A stretch of 5,412 nucleotides of DNA from Pseudomonadota bacterium. GTDB lineage: Bacteria > Myxococcota_A > Polyangia > Polyangiales > Polyangiaceae. Below are positions 1 to 5,412 of this stretch, piece after piece (positions within the stretch are counted from its first letter, which is position 1; each line of letters opens with the position of its first letter). Under the pieces are notes generated by a model. That model did no database searches, had not been told where the DNA came from, and was given only the letters and a program-made list of their open reading frames with translations. The position numbers were made by a program, and so were the translations under genes. The stretch is taken from assembly GCA_023411445.1 (NCBI GenBank), contig JAEYOT010000103.1, forward strand, positions 1 through 5,412, given 5' to 3'.

Positions 1-2
1 AT

Positions 3-1709
3 CATGAGGCGGGCGCCGGCGGCTGGAGCGGCTGGGGCTGGGGTGGCGAAAGCAACAGCGGCGGCTGGGGTGACGGGTGCTTGGTGGGCCAGCCCAGCAT
101 CGACGTAGCTGAGGGCGGCGCTGCCGGCGCAGCCCCCGTGCTGCTCGGCGAGCTCGGGGCGGAGTGTTCGGACTGGGGTAGCCTGGCTTGCGCCGGGGCG
201 GACCAACGCCAGAGCCTGGTGTGCCAGCTCGGCGTCTGGGAGGTGCTGCAACAGTGCAGCGAACAGGAGCGCTGCGATCAGCAGAATGGTCGCTGCCATG
301 CGGTTCTTCCCGGCTGCGTCGATCAGGAGCCAGGCCACGCTTACTGCGAAGGCGACGTGCTGCAGGTGTGCGGGCCAGATCGCGTCACCGCAAAAGCGTT
401 TCCGTGCTGCGGGCGGTGCAGCGACGGAGAGTGCCTGGCCCCTCGCTGCGGCGACGGCCAACGCGCCCTCGGCGAAGAGTGCGACGACGGGAATCGTCAG
501 AGCGGCGACGGCTGCGACTCCGACTGCCGCCCTTCCGGTGTCGTGCAGCTGGTCGGTGGGCAACGCCACACCTGCGCCTTGCTGCGCGAGGGGCGCGTCC
601 GCTGCTGGGGCGGCAACGACGAGGGCCAGCTCGGTCTGGCTGACACCGCGGAGCACGGCGCGCAGCACCCGTTCGAGCTCGGCTTGGTGCCGCTGGGAGC
701 GCCAGCGGTCGAGCTGGCCGCTGGCAGCCGGCACACCTGCGCACGGCTGCGCGGTGGTGCGGTACGCTGCTGGGGCGCCAACGAGCACGGCCAGCTCGGT
801 CTCGGTCACCGGAAGACGATCGGCGACGACGAGCCACCGAGCGCGTCGCACGCCACCGTGTCGCTCGGGCCGCCCGCGCGCTCGCTCTCGGCGGGTGGCG
901 AGAGCACCTGCGCGCTTCTGGACGACGGTCGCGTCCGCTGCTGGGGGCGCAATGACTGGGGGCAGCTAGGCACCGCGCTGGAGGAAGACATCGGCGACGA
1001 CGAGCTGCCGTCGAGCCACGAGGTGGAGCTCAACGGCGTCGCCGCGCAAGCTGCCTGCACCTCCGGAGAGCACTCGTGTGTGGCCTTGAAAGACGGCACC
1101 TTCCGGTGCTGGGGCTACAACGAGTTCGAGCAGCTGGACTTCATGAACCAGTGGTCGCTCTCCAGTGGCGGCGTGCGCGGGCTGTTCGGCAGCGGCTTCC
1201 GCACGTACACGTGGCTGACCTGGGATCAGGGCGGAGACTACTTGTTCGCAGCTGGCTTCAACCTGGACGGGCTACTGGGCGTCGGCGGACCGAGCCCCGT
1301 ACAAGCGCCGTCCGACGCAGCGTCTTTGCGAACGCTGTACGCCACCGAGCAGGTGGCGACGGGGCCGACCCACGTCTGCTACGTGCAATCGGATCAGACG
1401 CTGCACTGCTTCGGCGCGAACGACGAAGGGCAACTCGGCCTACCAGACACGACCGATCGCTACCGGCCCTACGCGGTCGATCTCGGCCAAGACGCCGAAG
1501 AGAACCCGCTCTGGCCGCGGCTGGTGGGCGCCGGGGAAGCTCACACCTGCGTTTGGCTCGCTACGCAGGAGCTGCGCTGTTGGGGGCGCAACGATAGCGG
1601 TCAGCTTGGCCTGGGCTATGTCTCTCCGGCTCCGCACGATCACGTCGGGGGATCGTCAGCGGACAACGCCATCACGGCGACGTCAGTGCAGCTCTTCGGC
1701 TCGAATTAG
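3..1709 (+). CDS. RCC1-repeat, cysteine-rich secreted protein (5' end outside window)
   Basis: Residues are numbered from the codon at position 3. No stop lies between the window edge and the TTG at 81, so the true start is probably upstream. The visible N-terminus is a Gly/Trp/Ser-rich low-complexity stretch (residues 1-26), of the sort that follows a signal peptide or lipobox. A Cys-rich segment (about 55-148) comes next, then a CGDG..GEECDDGN..GDGCDSDC motif (149-175), the myxobacterial disulfide/DUF4215-type repeat. Seven RCC1-like blades follow from about 180 to 543. Six carry H/S-T/S/V-C-x9-C-W/F-G, with first Cys at 191, 246, 303, 359, 459 and 516. Blade 5 (about 397) lacks both Cys. 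Seven blades match a complete RCC1 beta-propeller. RCC1 proteins of this disulfide type are predicted to be exported; the ligand is unknown. A nucleotide-exchange role like that of eukaryotic RCC1 is not implied. The family call is confident, the function is not. Confidence 0.88.
   Translation, partial: HEAGAGGWSGWGWGGESNSGGWGDGCLVGQPSIDVAEGGAAGAAPVLLGELGAECSDWGSLACAGADQRQSLVCQLGVWEVLQQCSEQERCDQQNGRCHAVLPGCVDQEPGHAYCEGDVLQVCGPDRVTAKAFPCCGRCSDGECLAPRCGDGQRALGEECDDGNRQSGDGCDSDCRPSGVVQLVGGQRHTCALLREGRVRCWGGNDEGQLGLADTAEHGAQHPFELGLVPLGAPAVELAAGSRHTCARLRGGAVRCWGANEHGQLGLGHRKTIGDDEPPSASHATVSLGPPARSLSAGGESTCALLDDGRVRCWGRNDWGQLGTALEEDIGDDELPSSHEVELNGVAAQAACTSGEHSCVALKDGTFRCWGYNEFEQLDFMNQWSLSSGGVRGLFGSGFRTYTWLTWDQGGDYLFAAGFNLDGLLGVGGPSPVQAPSDAASLRTLYATEQVATGPTHVCYVQSDQTLHCFGANDEGQLGLPDTTDRYRPYAVDLGQDAEENPLWPRLVGAGEAHTCVWLATQELRCWGRNDSGQLGLGYVSPAPHDHVGGSSADNAITATSVQLFGSN
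447..527 (+). other. Myxobacterial Cys-rich disulfide motif (DUF4215-like) coding segment
   Basis: This segment encodes CGDG, then GEECDDGN, then SGDGCDSDC, with four cysteines and conserved Gly/Asp spacing. The pattern is that of the short Cys-rich repeat common in secreted myxobacterial proteins. Only one copy is present. It sits directly between the looser Cys-rich N-terminal region and the first RCC1 blade, so it probably acts as a disulfide-stabilised spacer. Confidence 0.85.
540..1632 (+). repeat. Seven tandem RCC1-type repeats (intragenic)
   Basis: Seven blades of about 45-57 residues repeat the pattern G-x-x-H-T-C-A-L-L-x-x-G-x-V-R-C-W-G-x-N-x-x-G-Q-L-G. The repeat is visible in the DNA: a CGCTGCTGGGG-type core recurs near 600, 767 and 937, with a diverged copy near 1573. 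A 16-base identity (atcggcgacgacgagc) occurs at 819-834 and 990-1005, encoding the IGDDE element of blades 2 and 3. Blades 4 and 5 are the most diverged: blade 4 ends in EQLDF instead of GQLGL, and blade 5 has lost both cysteines. The internal homology points to duplication within the gene. Confidence 0.88.
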
Positions 1710-1784
1710 AGACCAGGGAAACGAGCAGCGCAGTTGGGCGTTGCTCAAGACAATCAGGTAGGGCGCTGCGACCCAACGCGCGGC

Positions 1785-1797
1785 GAGAGGAAGGAAA
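1785..1797 (+). promoter_or_regulatory. Ribosome binding site that fixes the VWA gene start
   Basis: The purine tract gagaggaaggaaa ends 5 nt before the ATG at 1803, and its AAGGA core is 7 nt away. The same frame is open back to 1734, but starts there would place about 23 charged, non-hydrophobic residues ahead of the signal peptide. The Shine-Dalgarno tract and the signal peptide together choose 1803. Confidence 0.85.
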
Positions 1798-1802
1798 CAA
1801 GC

Positions 1803-3113
1803 ATGCGACTCAAGACACTCACGGCAGGTTTGGTCAGTCTGGCAACGATGGCCTCCGCGCAAGCCGCGTCGGCCGCGCAGGATTACGTGATCATCCTGCT
1901 CGACGCCACAGGCAGCATGTCGCAAGACGGCAGGTGGAATAACGCAATCTCTAACGCCAAGGCCACGGTACAGAGCTACATCACGAACTTCGAAAACAAC
2001 ATCTCGCGCGGCGTCGCCGTGTACACGTTCAAGACCGACGCCACCCAAAACGGTATCAAGCAGGTGTGGCCAACAGCTGCGACGACTTGCACCAAGGAGA
2101 CGCCGACCGGCGCCAGCACGACGTTCTGCGCCTATCCCGCCGACGACCTCTACGTGCAGCTCCTGGGTGCTGCCGGCGCTGGCAGCCCACTCGGCGAGCT
2201 CGACGGCGTGATCAGCACGTATGGCCCACCGGACGGCGGCCCGCGCACACCGCTAGCGCTCAGCATGTGCGACACCATCACGGCGATGAAGCAGGCGGCT
2301 GGCAACATCAACGCCACCATCGTGCTCGAGTCCGACGGCTTCGAGAACGAAACGCCGAGCGACCACCTGTGCGGTGGCCCTGACGCCAACGTGCCTCAGA
2401 GCTTCGTCTTCAACAACGGCGCGCCCGACCGCGGCTACCCGCTGGTAGACGGCGAAGTGAGCTGGCAGGCCAAGGTGCTCCGCCGCTACTACGCGTACAA
2501 CACGCCTCCTTCCAGCATCACGAACCTGAGCACGCCGGTGCCCGGGAATGCCACGTTCCCCAACCAGCTGAGCTGGAAGGTAACGGCGCACTACACTTTT
2601 TACCCAGCCGACAGCATGCAGATGCAGCTCTTGCTCGCGCCGTCCGCCAGCAGCTCGCAGCTCTCGGCTTTCTCGCTGCCTGACAGCTCGCCGCCCACGT
2701 TCACGCAGCAGCTGCTGCGCGCAGCGGCGGGCTACTCGCAGCCGGCAACGCTCCAGCTCGGCGCGGGCTCCACCAGCATGCCACGCGGTGAGATTCAGCT
2801 CTTCAGCGCGCTCGGCAAGGCCACGCCCCGCTCGCGTTACAAGGAGATAGTCAACGTCTCAGGTCAAGCGCCGGTCTACGGCGTGAACCACCGGGTACCG
2901 GGCGACGTGGACGACAGCGGCTGCTCGGACATCGCTGACTACCGCATCATCACGCAGCGCGACGTCTGGTTGCAGCGCGCGGTGCGCCCGCTCGAGATCG
3001 CGATCCGCGCGGACCTCAACCGCGACGGCTGGGTGGACCGGAAGGATATCGACGTGCTGCTCGCGAACTGGGGCCGCGGTTGCATCAACCCGGTTCAGCC
3101 GCCTCCGCGCTGA
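1803..3113 (+). CDS. Secreted von Willebrand factor A protein with C-terminal dockerin-like domain
   Basis: A 436-residue protein. Residues 1-25 are a Sec signal peptide with a basic start, a hydrophobic core and Ala-rich cleavage options after A21 or A25. The VWA fold begins at once: D27-Y-V-I-I-L-L-D34-A-T36-G-S38-M. D34, T36 and S38, with T149 (in GGPRTPLALSM) and D178 (in VLESDGFENE), form a plausible complete MIDAS metal site. Cysteines C96/C109 and C156/C190 could pair. Residues of about 195-360 match nothing I recognise. The C-terminus has two calcium-loop motifs with dockerin spacing: D368-x-D370-x-S372-G...D379 and D404-x-N406-x-D408-G...D415, followed by LLANWGRGC. C374 and C427 could clasp the domain. 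The gene begins 93 nt after the RCC1 gene on the same strand. A role in extracellular binding or assembly is inferred from domains only; no catalytic domain is evident. Confidence 0.88.
   Translation: MRLKTLTAGLVSLATMASAQAASAAQDYVIILLDATGSMSQDGRWNNAISNAKATVQSYITNFENNISRGVAVYTFKTDATQNGIKQVWPTAATTCTKETPTGASTTFCAYPADDLYVQLLGAAGAGSPLGELDGVISTYGPPDGGPRTPLALSMCDTITAMKQAAGNINATIVLESDGFENETPSDHLCGGPDANVPQSFVFNNGAPDRGYPLVDGEVSWQAKVLRRYYAYNTPPSSITNLSTPVPGNATFPNQLSWKVTAHYTFYPADSMQMQLLLAPSASSSQLSAFSLPDSSPPTFTQQLLRAAAGYSQPATLQLGAGSTSMPRGEIQLFSALGKATPRSRYKEIVNVSGQAPVYGVNHRVPGDVDDSGCSDIADYRIITQRDVWLQRAVRPLEIAIRADLNRDGWVDRKDIDVLLANWGRGCINPVQPPPR
2904..3083 (+). other. Dockerin-like paired calcium-loop domain (coding segment)
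   Basis: Two D-x-[DN]-x-[SD]-G-x6-D type loops begin at residues 368 and 404 of the VWA protein, 36 residues apart. The second loop, DLNRDGWVDRKDIDVLLANWG, follows the D-L-N-x-D-G-x-V-D-x-x-D-hhhLLxxWG pattern widespread in bacterial dockerin-type C-termini. Calcium ligands at loop positions 1, 3, 5 and 12 are all present. In cellulosomes dockerins bind cohesins; no cohesin is encoded in this window. Confidence 0.75.
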
Positions 3114-3129
3114 GCCAAGCTACGAAGCT

Positions 3130-3163
3130 GCCGTCACCGCAGCACACCGCTCGCGGTGACGGC
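3130..3163. terminator. GC-rich hairpin between convergent genes, probable bidirectional terminator
   Basis: A perfect 11-bp inverted repeat (gccgtcaccgc / gcggtgacggc) flanks a 12-nt loop. It lies 17 nt past the stop of the VWA gene and 46 nt past the stop of the converging minus-strand gene. There is no T-run on either side, so it is not a classical intrinsic terminator. Its position and symmetry fit a shared 3'-end structure. Confidence 0.6.
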
Positions 3164-3208
3164 GCTCGAGGTCAGCCGTCAATTGCGGTAACGAAGCCAA
3201 ATGGCAGC

Positions 3209-4255
3209 TCAGAAGGTGCCGCGGGCGCCGACGAAGCCCGGCCCGATCAGCGGGACGACGCGCGCGCTGTTCACGGCAGAGCGATTCCCGTCCATCACGA
3301 GCAAGGTGATGCCGGTAGCTAGGCCGAGGCCACCCACCACGTAGCCGGTGATACCAACTCCGGTCTGAAACGTTGCGTCGCTGTCGATGGGATCAACCAG
3401 TGCCTTGTCGCCGCGACACCTTCCATCCGGCCCGCGATCGCACAGGTCGTCGGCTTTCTCCTTCGTGCTCATGCCTTTGAGCACGAAGATGGTTCCAACG
3501 GTCACGCCGACGGCAGCCACGCCAAAGCCAGCGATGGCGCCATACAGCAGCGGGCGGCCTCCCGATGACACGCCCGTGTCCGACGGGGGCGAGCTGAGCG
3601 AGCTGCTGGCGCTGCCGCCCTCCGAGCCAGGCGCGCCTTCGGCCTTCGGCTTGGTGAATCCGGGGATAGGTCGCAGCGTGAGCACGACCGTCTCGCGCAC
3701 GCCTTCGCTCAGCTTCACGCTGGTGGCGGTGCTCTCCATGCCCTCGGCGAAGGCTTGGTAGCTGTAGTCGCCAGGATTGACCGGCGTGGGCACGCCGAGC
3801 AGCTCGGCCGGTACCGGCTGGCCGTTGCGCGTCACGCGGAGCGCCGTGGCACCGCCTCCGCCTTGCACGACCACGGAGACGTAGGGCAGACGCGGCTCGA
3901 GATCCGCCAGCTCCTTTTCGCCCAGCTGCTGCGCGTCGCGAAAAGCGCGCGGAGCGTTGGGGGAGAGTTGCTCCCGCGTGAGCGTAAGGTAGTGCTCCCG
4001 AGCCTCCACCAGGTGCCCCAGCTTGAGGTGCGCCCGGGCTGCGTACAGCAGATGGGGCGGAGCGTGCATGATGCGCTCCGCTCGCTCATAGAGGTCCGCC
4101 GCCTCGGCGTACCTCCCAGCATCGAAAGCGTCCCCGCCGGCCTCGGCTGCGGCGCGGGCCCCGGCCTTTTGTTCCTTGCTTTGCGCCCCGGCCTGGGCCG
4201 AGGTAAGGAGCAGGACAGCGGTAAGGATGGGCTTGGCGATTGAAACGAATCTCAC
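3209..4255 (-). CDS. TPR/PEGA-like envelope protein with two transmembrane helices
   Basis: A 348-residue protein starting at GTG. An AGGA lies 8 nt upstream, and an in-frame stop at 4291-4289 leaves no ATG or other usual start further out. Residues 1-24 are a signal peptide (AGA or AQA cleavage). Residues of about 33-95 form TPR-like helices (AFDAGRYAEAADLYERA, then LLYAARAHLKLGHLVEAREHY). Residues of about 125-196 form a beta-rich region resembling PEGA or carboxypeptidase-regulatory folds. A Ser/Pro/Gly linker (about 200-233) leads to TM1 (236-259), a polar loop with C272 and C280, TM2 (about 299-321) and a short tail ending GARGTF. This order is typical of a myxobacterial family often found near Ser/Thr kinases. 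Here a kinase gene is divergently transcribed 58 bp away. Its molecular role is unknown; an envelope scaffold or signalling partner is inference. Confidence 0.87.
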   Translation of the reverse strand: MRFVSIAKPILTAVLLLTSAQAGAQSKEQKAGARAAAEAGGDAFDAGRYAEAADLYERAERIMHAPPHLLYAARAHLKLGHLVEAREHYLTLTREQLSPNAPRAFRDAQQLGEKELADLEPRLPYVSVVVQGGGGATALRVTRNGQPVPAELLGVPTPVNPGDYSYQAFAEGMESTATSVKLSEGVRETVVLTLRPIPGFTKPKAEGAPGSEGGSASSSLSSPPSDTGVSSGGRPLLYGAIAGFGVAAVGVTVGTIFVLKGMSTKEKADDLCDRGPDGRCRGDKALVDPIDSDATFQTGVGITGYVVGGLGLATGITLLVMDGNRSAVNSARVVPLIGPGFVGARGTF

Positions 4256-4263
4256 GGGGGCAA

Positions 4264-4267
4264 TCCT
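4264..4267 (-). promoter_or_regulatory. Ribosome binding site for the GTG-start TPR protein gene
   Basis: Read on the minus strand this is AGGA, with 8 nt (TTGCCCCC) before the GTG at 4255. It is short but correctly spaced, and it supports GTG as the start because the next in-frame methionine codon lies beyond the signal peptide. Confidence 0.6.
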
Positions 4268-4299
4268 AGTCGGGGTCGTCGCCTCGCACTACTGAGTCC

Positions 4300-4305
4300 G
4301 AGGAG
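4300..4305 (+). promoter_or_regulatory. Ribosome binding site that fixes the TTG start of the kinase
   Basis: GAGGAG lies 8 nt before the TTG at 4314. An in-frame TGA at 4293-4295 excludes upstream starts, and the next usual start codon, ATG at 4383, falls inside the glycine-rich loop. TTG is therefore the only start that gives a whole kinase domain. Confidence 0.8.
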
Positions 4306-4313
4306 CATCGAGC

Positions 4314-5412
4314 TTGAGTATCGAACCTGGACAGGTCATCGACGAGAAATACCGAGTCGTCAAGCTTCTCGGCAAGGGCGGCATGGGCGCCGTCTACCTG
4401 GCAGAGCACCTCGTCATCGGTAAGCGAGTGGCCGTCAAGGTGCTGCTCGGCAGCGTGGCTGAAAACCAGACAGCCGTGGCGCGCTTCGAGCGTGAGGCGC
4501 AGGCCGCCGGACGCATCGGCAGCGATCACATCCTGGAGATCTTCGACTTTGGCTCGCTGCCGGACGGCGCGCGCTACATGGTCTGCGAGTACCTGGAGGG
4601 CGAGACGCTCGCGACGCGGCTCGAGCGCGACCAGCGCATGGCCCCGGCAGCGCTGGTGCCAATCATTCGTCAGCTGCTCGCCGGCCTGGGCGCGGCTCAC
4701 GACGCAGGCGTGGTGCACCGCGACCTCAAGCCGGAAAATGTGTTCATTTTGCGGCAAAAAGCGGGCCTTGCCGATTTCGTGAAGATCATCGACTTCGGGA
4801 TTTCGAAGTTCCAGCCGCTGTCGACTGGTGAGGGCATGCAGATGACCGCGACCGGTATCGTGGTCGGCACGCCTTGTTACCTTTCGCCCGAGCAAGCGCG
4901 CGGCGCCAGGGACGCCGACGCCCGCAGCGACCTCTACGCGATCGGCGTGATCTTGTACGAAGCGGTCACCGGTCAGCTGCCTTTCAACGCGCAGAACGTG
5001 AACGATCTGCTGTTCAAGATCGTGCTGGAGGCGCCGACGCCCGTGCTGCAAGCCGCGCCGGACTTGGATCCCGCGTTCGCTTCCATCATCGAGATCGCGA
5101 TGGCGCGCGAGCCCGAGCAGCGCTTTCAGACGGCAGCCGCTTTCATGGACGCGCTAGATCGTTGGGCTGCCGAGCGCGGCATCCCGCTCAGCGCCGGCGC
5201 GGCGCGAGTCGCCACCGGCAGCGCCGCGGCTCGTTCCGCCTCACTGTCGTTGCCGCAGACGGGCTCCACTCGCTCGCTCGCGCCCACTCCCGGGACGTGG
5301 GCGGATTCCAAGGTCTCGGTGGCGGCATTCCAGCCACGGCGAAGGGGTCGTGGCCTGATGATCGCTGGGGGCGTGATCGCGTTCCTGCTCGTCGGCGGGG
5401 TCAGCCTGGCCC
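4314..5412 (+). CDS. Membrane Ser/Thr protein kinase, Pkn/PknB-like (3' end outside window)
   Basis: The first 366 residues are visible, with no stop before the right edge. The kinase domain spans about residues 13-284: glycine loop G20-K-G-G-M-G-A-V-Y28, catalytic lysine K42 (VAVK), alpha-C glutamate E61 (FEREAQ), H135-R-D137-L-K139-P-E-N142, D160-F-G, and SPE with E193. Subdomain IX has D206 (RSDLYAIG) and subdomain XI R270. All catalytic residues are intact, and it is an RD kinase. T178, T180 and T186 in the activation segment are candidate phosphosites. A Ser/Ala/Pro-rich juxtamembrane linker (about 290-345) ends in an Arg cluster (QPRRRGRG), then a transmembrane helix from about 348 that the window cuts. 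The kinase should be cytoplasmic, with an extracytoplasmic C-terminal region unseen here. It transfers ATP phosphate to Ser/Thr of unknown targets. The divergent TPR/PEGA-like gene is a candidate partner. Confidence 0.93.
   Translation, partial: MSIEPGQVIDEKYRVVKLLGKGGMGAVYLAEHLVIGKRVAVKVLLGSVAENQTAVARFEREAQAAGRIGSDHILEIFDFGSLPDGARYMVCEYLEGETLATRLERDQRMAPAALVPIIRQLLAGLGAAHDAGVVHRDLKPENVFILRQKAGLADFVKIIDFGISKFQPLSTGEGMQMTATGIVVGTPCYLSPEQARGARDADARSDLYAIGVILYEAVTGQLPFNAQNVNDLLFKIVLEAPTPVLQAAPDLDPAFASIIEIAMAREPEQRFQTAAAFMDALDRWAAERGIPLSAGAARVATGSAAARSASLSLPQTGSTRSLAPTPGTWADSKVSVAAFQPRRRGRGLMIAGGVIAFLLVGGVSLA

Larger units (their letters stand above)
4256..4313. promoter_or_regulatory. Compact divergent intergenic control region
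   Basis: These 58 bp separate the starts of the divergently transcribed TPR protein and kinase genes. Ribosome binding sites occupy both ends (4264-4267 for minus, 4300-4305 for plus), leaving about 32 bp between them. No clear -35/-10 pair was recognised. Promoters for the two genes must overlap, face into each other, or lie inside the opposite coding region. Confidence 0.5.

Noticed and set aside
81..83. TTG as the true start of the RCC1 protein gene
   Set aside because: The frame is open upstream to the window edge with coding-like composition, and a start here would lack a signal peptide. I treat the gene as 5'-partial.
4..105. Short ATG frame encoding an Ala-rich, signal-like peptide
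   Set aside because: It stops after about 33 codons, overlaps the better-supported RCC1 frame, and Ala/Gly-rich peptides arise by chance in shifted frames of GC-rich DNA.
385..837. Arg-rich minus-strand and other shifted frames inside the RCC1 gene
   Set aside because: Arg/Ala/Pro-rich translations without motifs are typical of wrong frames, and the RCC1 repeats fix the real frame.
1725..1777. Crossing pairings gcagcgc/gcgctgc (1725-1731 with 1763-1769) and gttggg/cccaac (1733-1738 with 1772-1777), a possible pseudoknot in the leader of the VWA gene
   Set aside because: The arms are only 6-7 bp with long loops and match no known riboswitch. Such pairings are expected by chance at this base composition.
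1710..1802. Promoter upstream of the VWA gene
   Set aside because: TTG-containing hexamers near 1734 and 1741 have no acceptable -10 partner at 16-18 bp, so no promoter could be called.
3387..4243. Two overlapping plus-strand open frames antisense to the TPR/PEGA-like gene
   Set aside because: The minus strand encodes a coherent signal peptide, TPR-like helices and transmembrane segments. The plus-strand frames lack domains and are shadows.
4266..5051. 261-codon minus-strand open frame
   Set aside because: It is fully antisense to the kinase catalytic domain, has no recognisable motifs, and is explained by the GC-rich codon use of the kinase gene.

Overview
This window looks like chromosome from a myxobacterium, probably of the Polyangia/Sorangium type, although taxonomy cannot be fixed without a search. 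The grounds are high G+C with long antisense shadow frames, the CGDG...GEECDDGN...GDGCDSDC cysteine motif that is a hallmark of myxobacterial secreted proteins, secreted RCC1-repeat proteins of the HTC-x9-CWG type, a Pkn-like membrane Ser/Thr kinase, and a TPR/PEGA-like membrane protein beside it.

Layout: (1) 3-1709 (+) is the 3' part of a gene for a cysteine-rich RCC1-propeller protein. Its frame is open through the left edge. (2) 1803-3113 (+) encodes a complete secreted von Willebrand factor A (VWA) protein with a signal peptide, a MIDAS metal site and a C-terminal pair of dockerin-like calcium loops. It lies 93 nt downstream on the same strand and may be co-transcribed with gene 1. (3) 3114-3208 is a convergent intergenic gap carrying an 11-bp GC-rich hairpin, the likely shared terminator. 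(4) 3209-4255 (-) encodes a secreted or membrane protein with TPR-like helices, a PEGA-like domain and two transmembrane helices. (5) 4256-4313 is a 58-bp divergent gap. (6) 4314-5412 (+) encodes a Ser/Thr protein kinase that starts at TTG, has all catalytic motifs, and runs off the right edge inside its transmembrane helix.

Two functional pairs are suggested. Genes 1 and 2 encode extracytoplasmic, disulfide-rich, probable binding or adhesion proteins. Genes 4 and 6 are divergently transcribed from a very small shared control region and could form a membrane signalling pair, with the kinase sensing or phosphorylating in the cytoplasm and the TPR/PEGA-like protein in the envelope. No RNA genes, mobile elements or CRISPR arrays were seen. 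Every gap between genes is under 100 bp. The most distinctive items are the VWA-dockerin architecture, the six-of-seven disulfide pattern in the propeller, and the compact divergent kinase/TPR promoter region.
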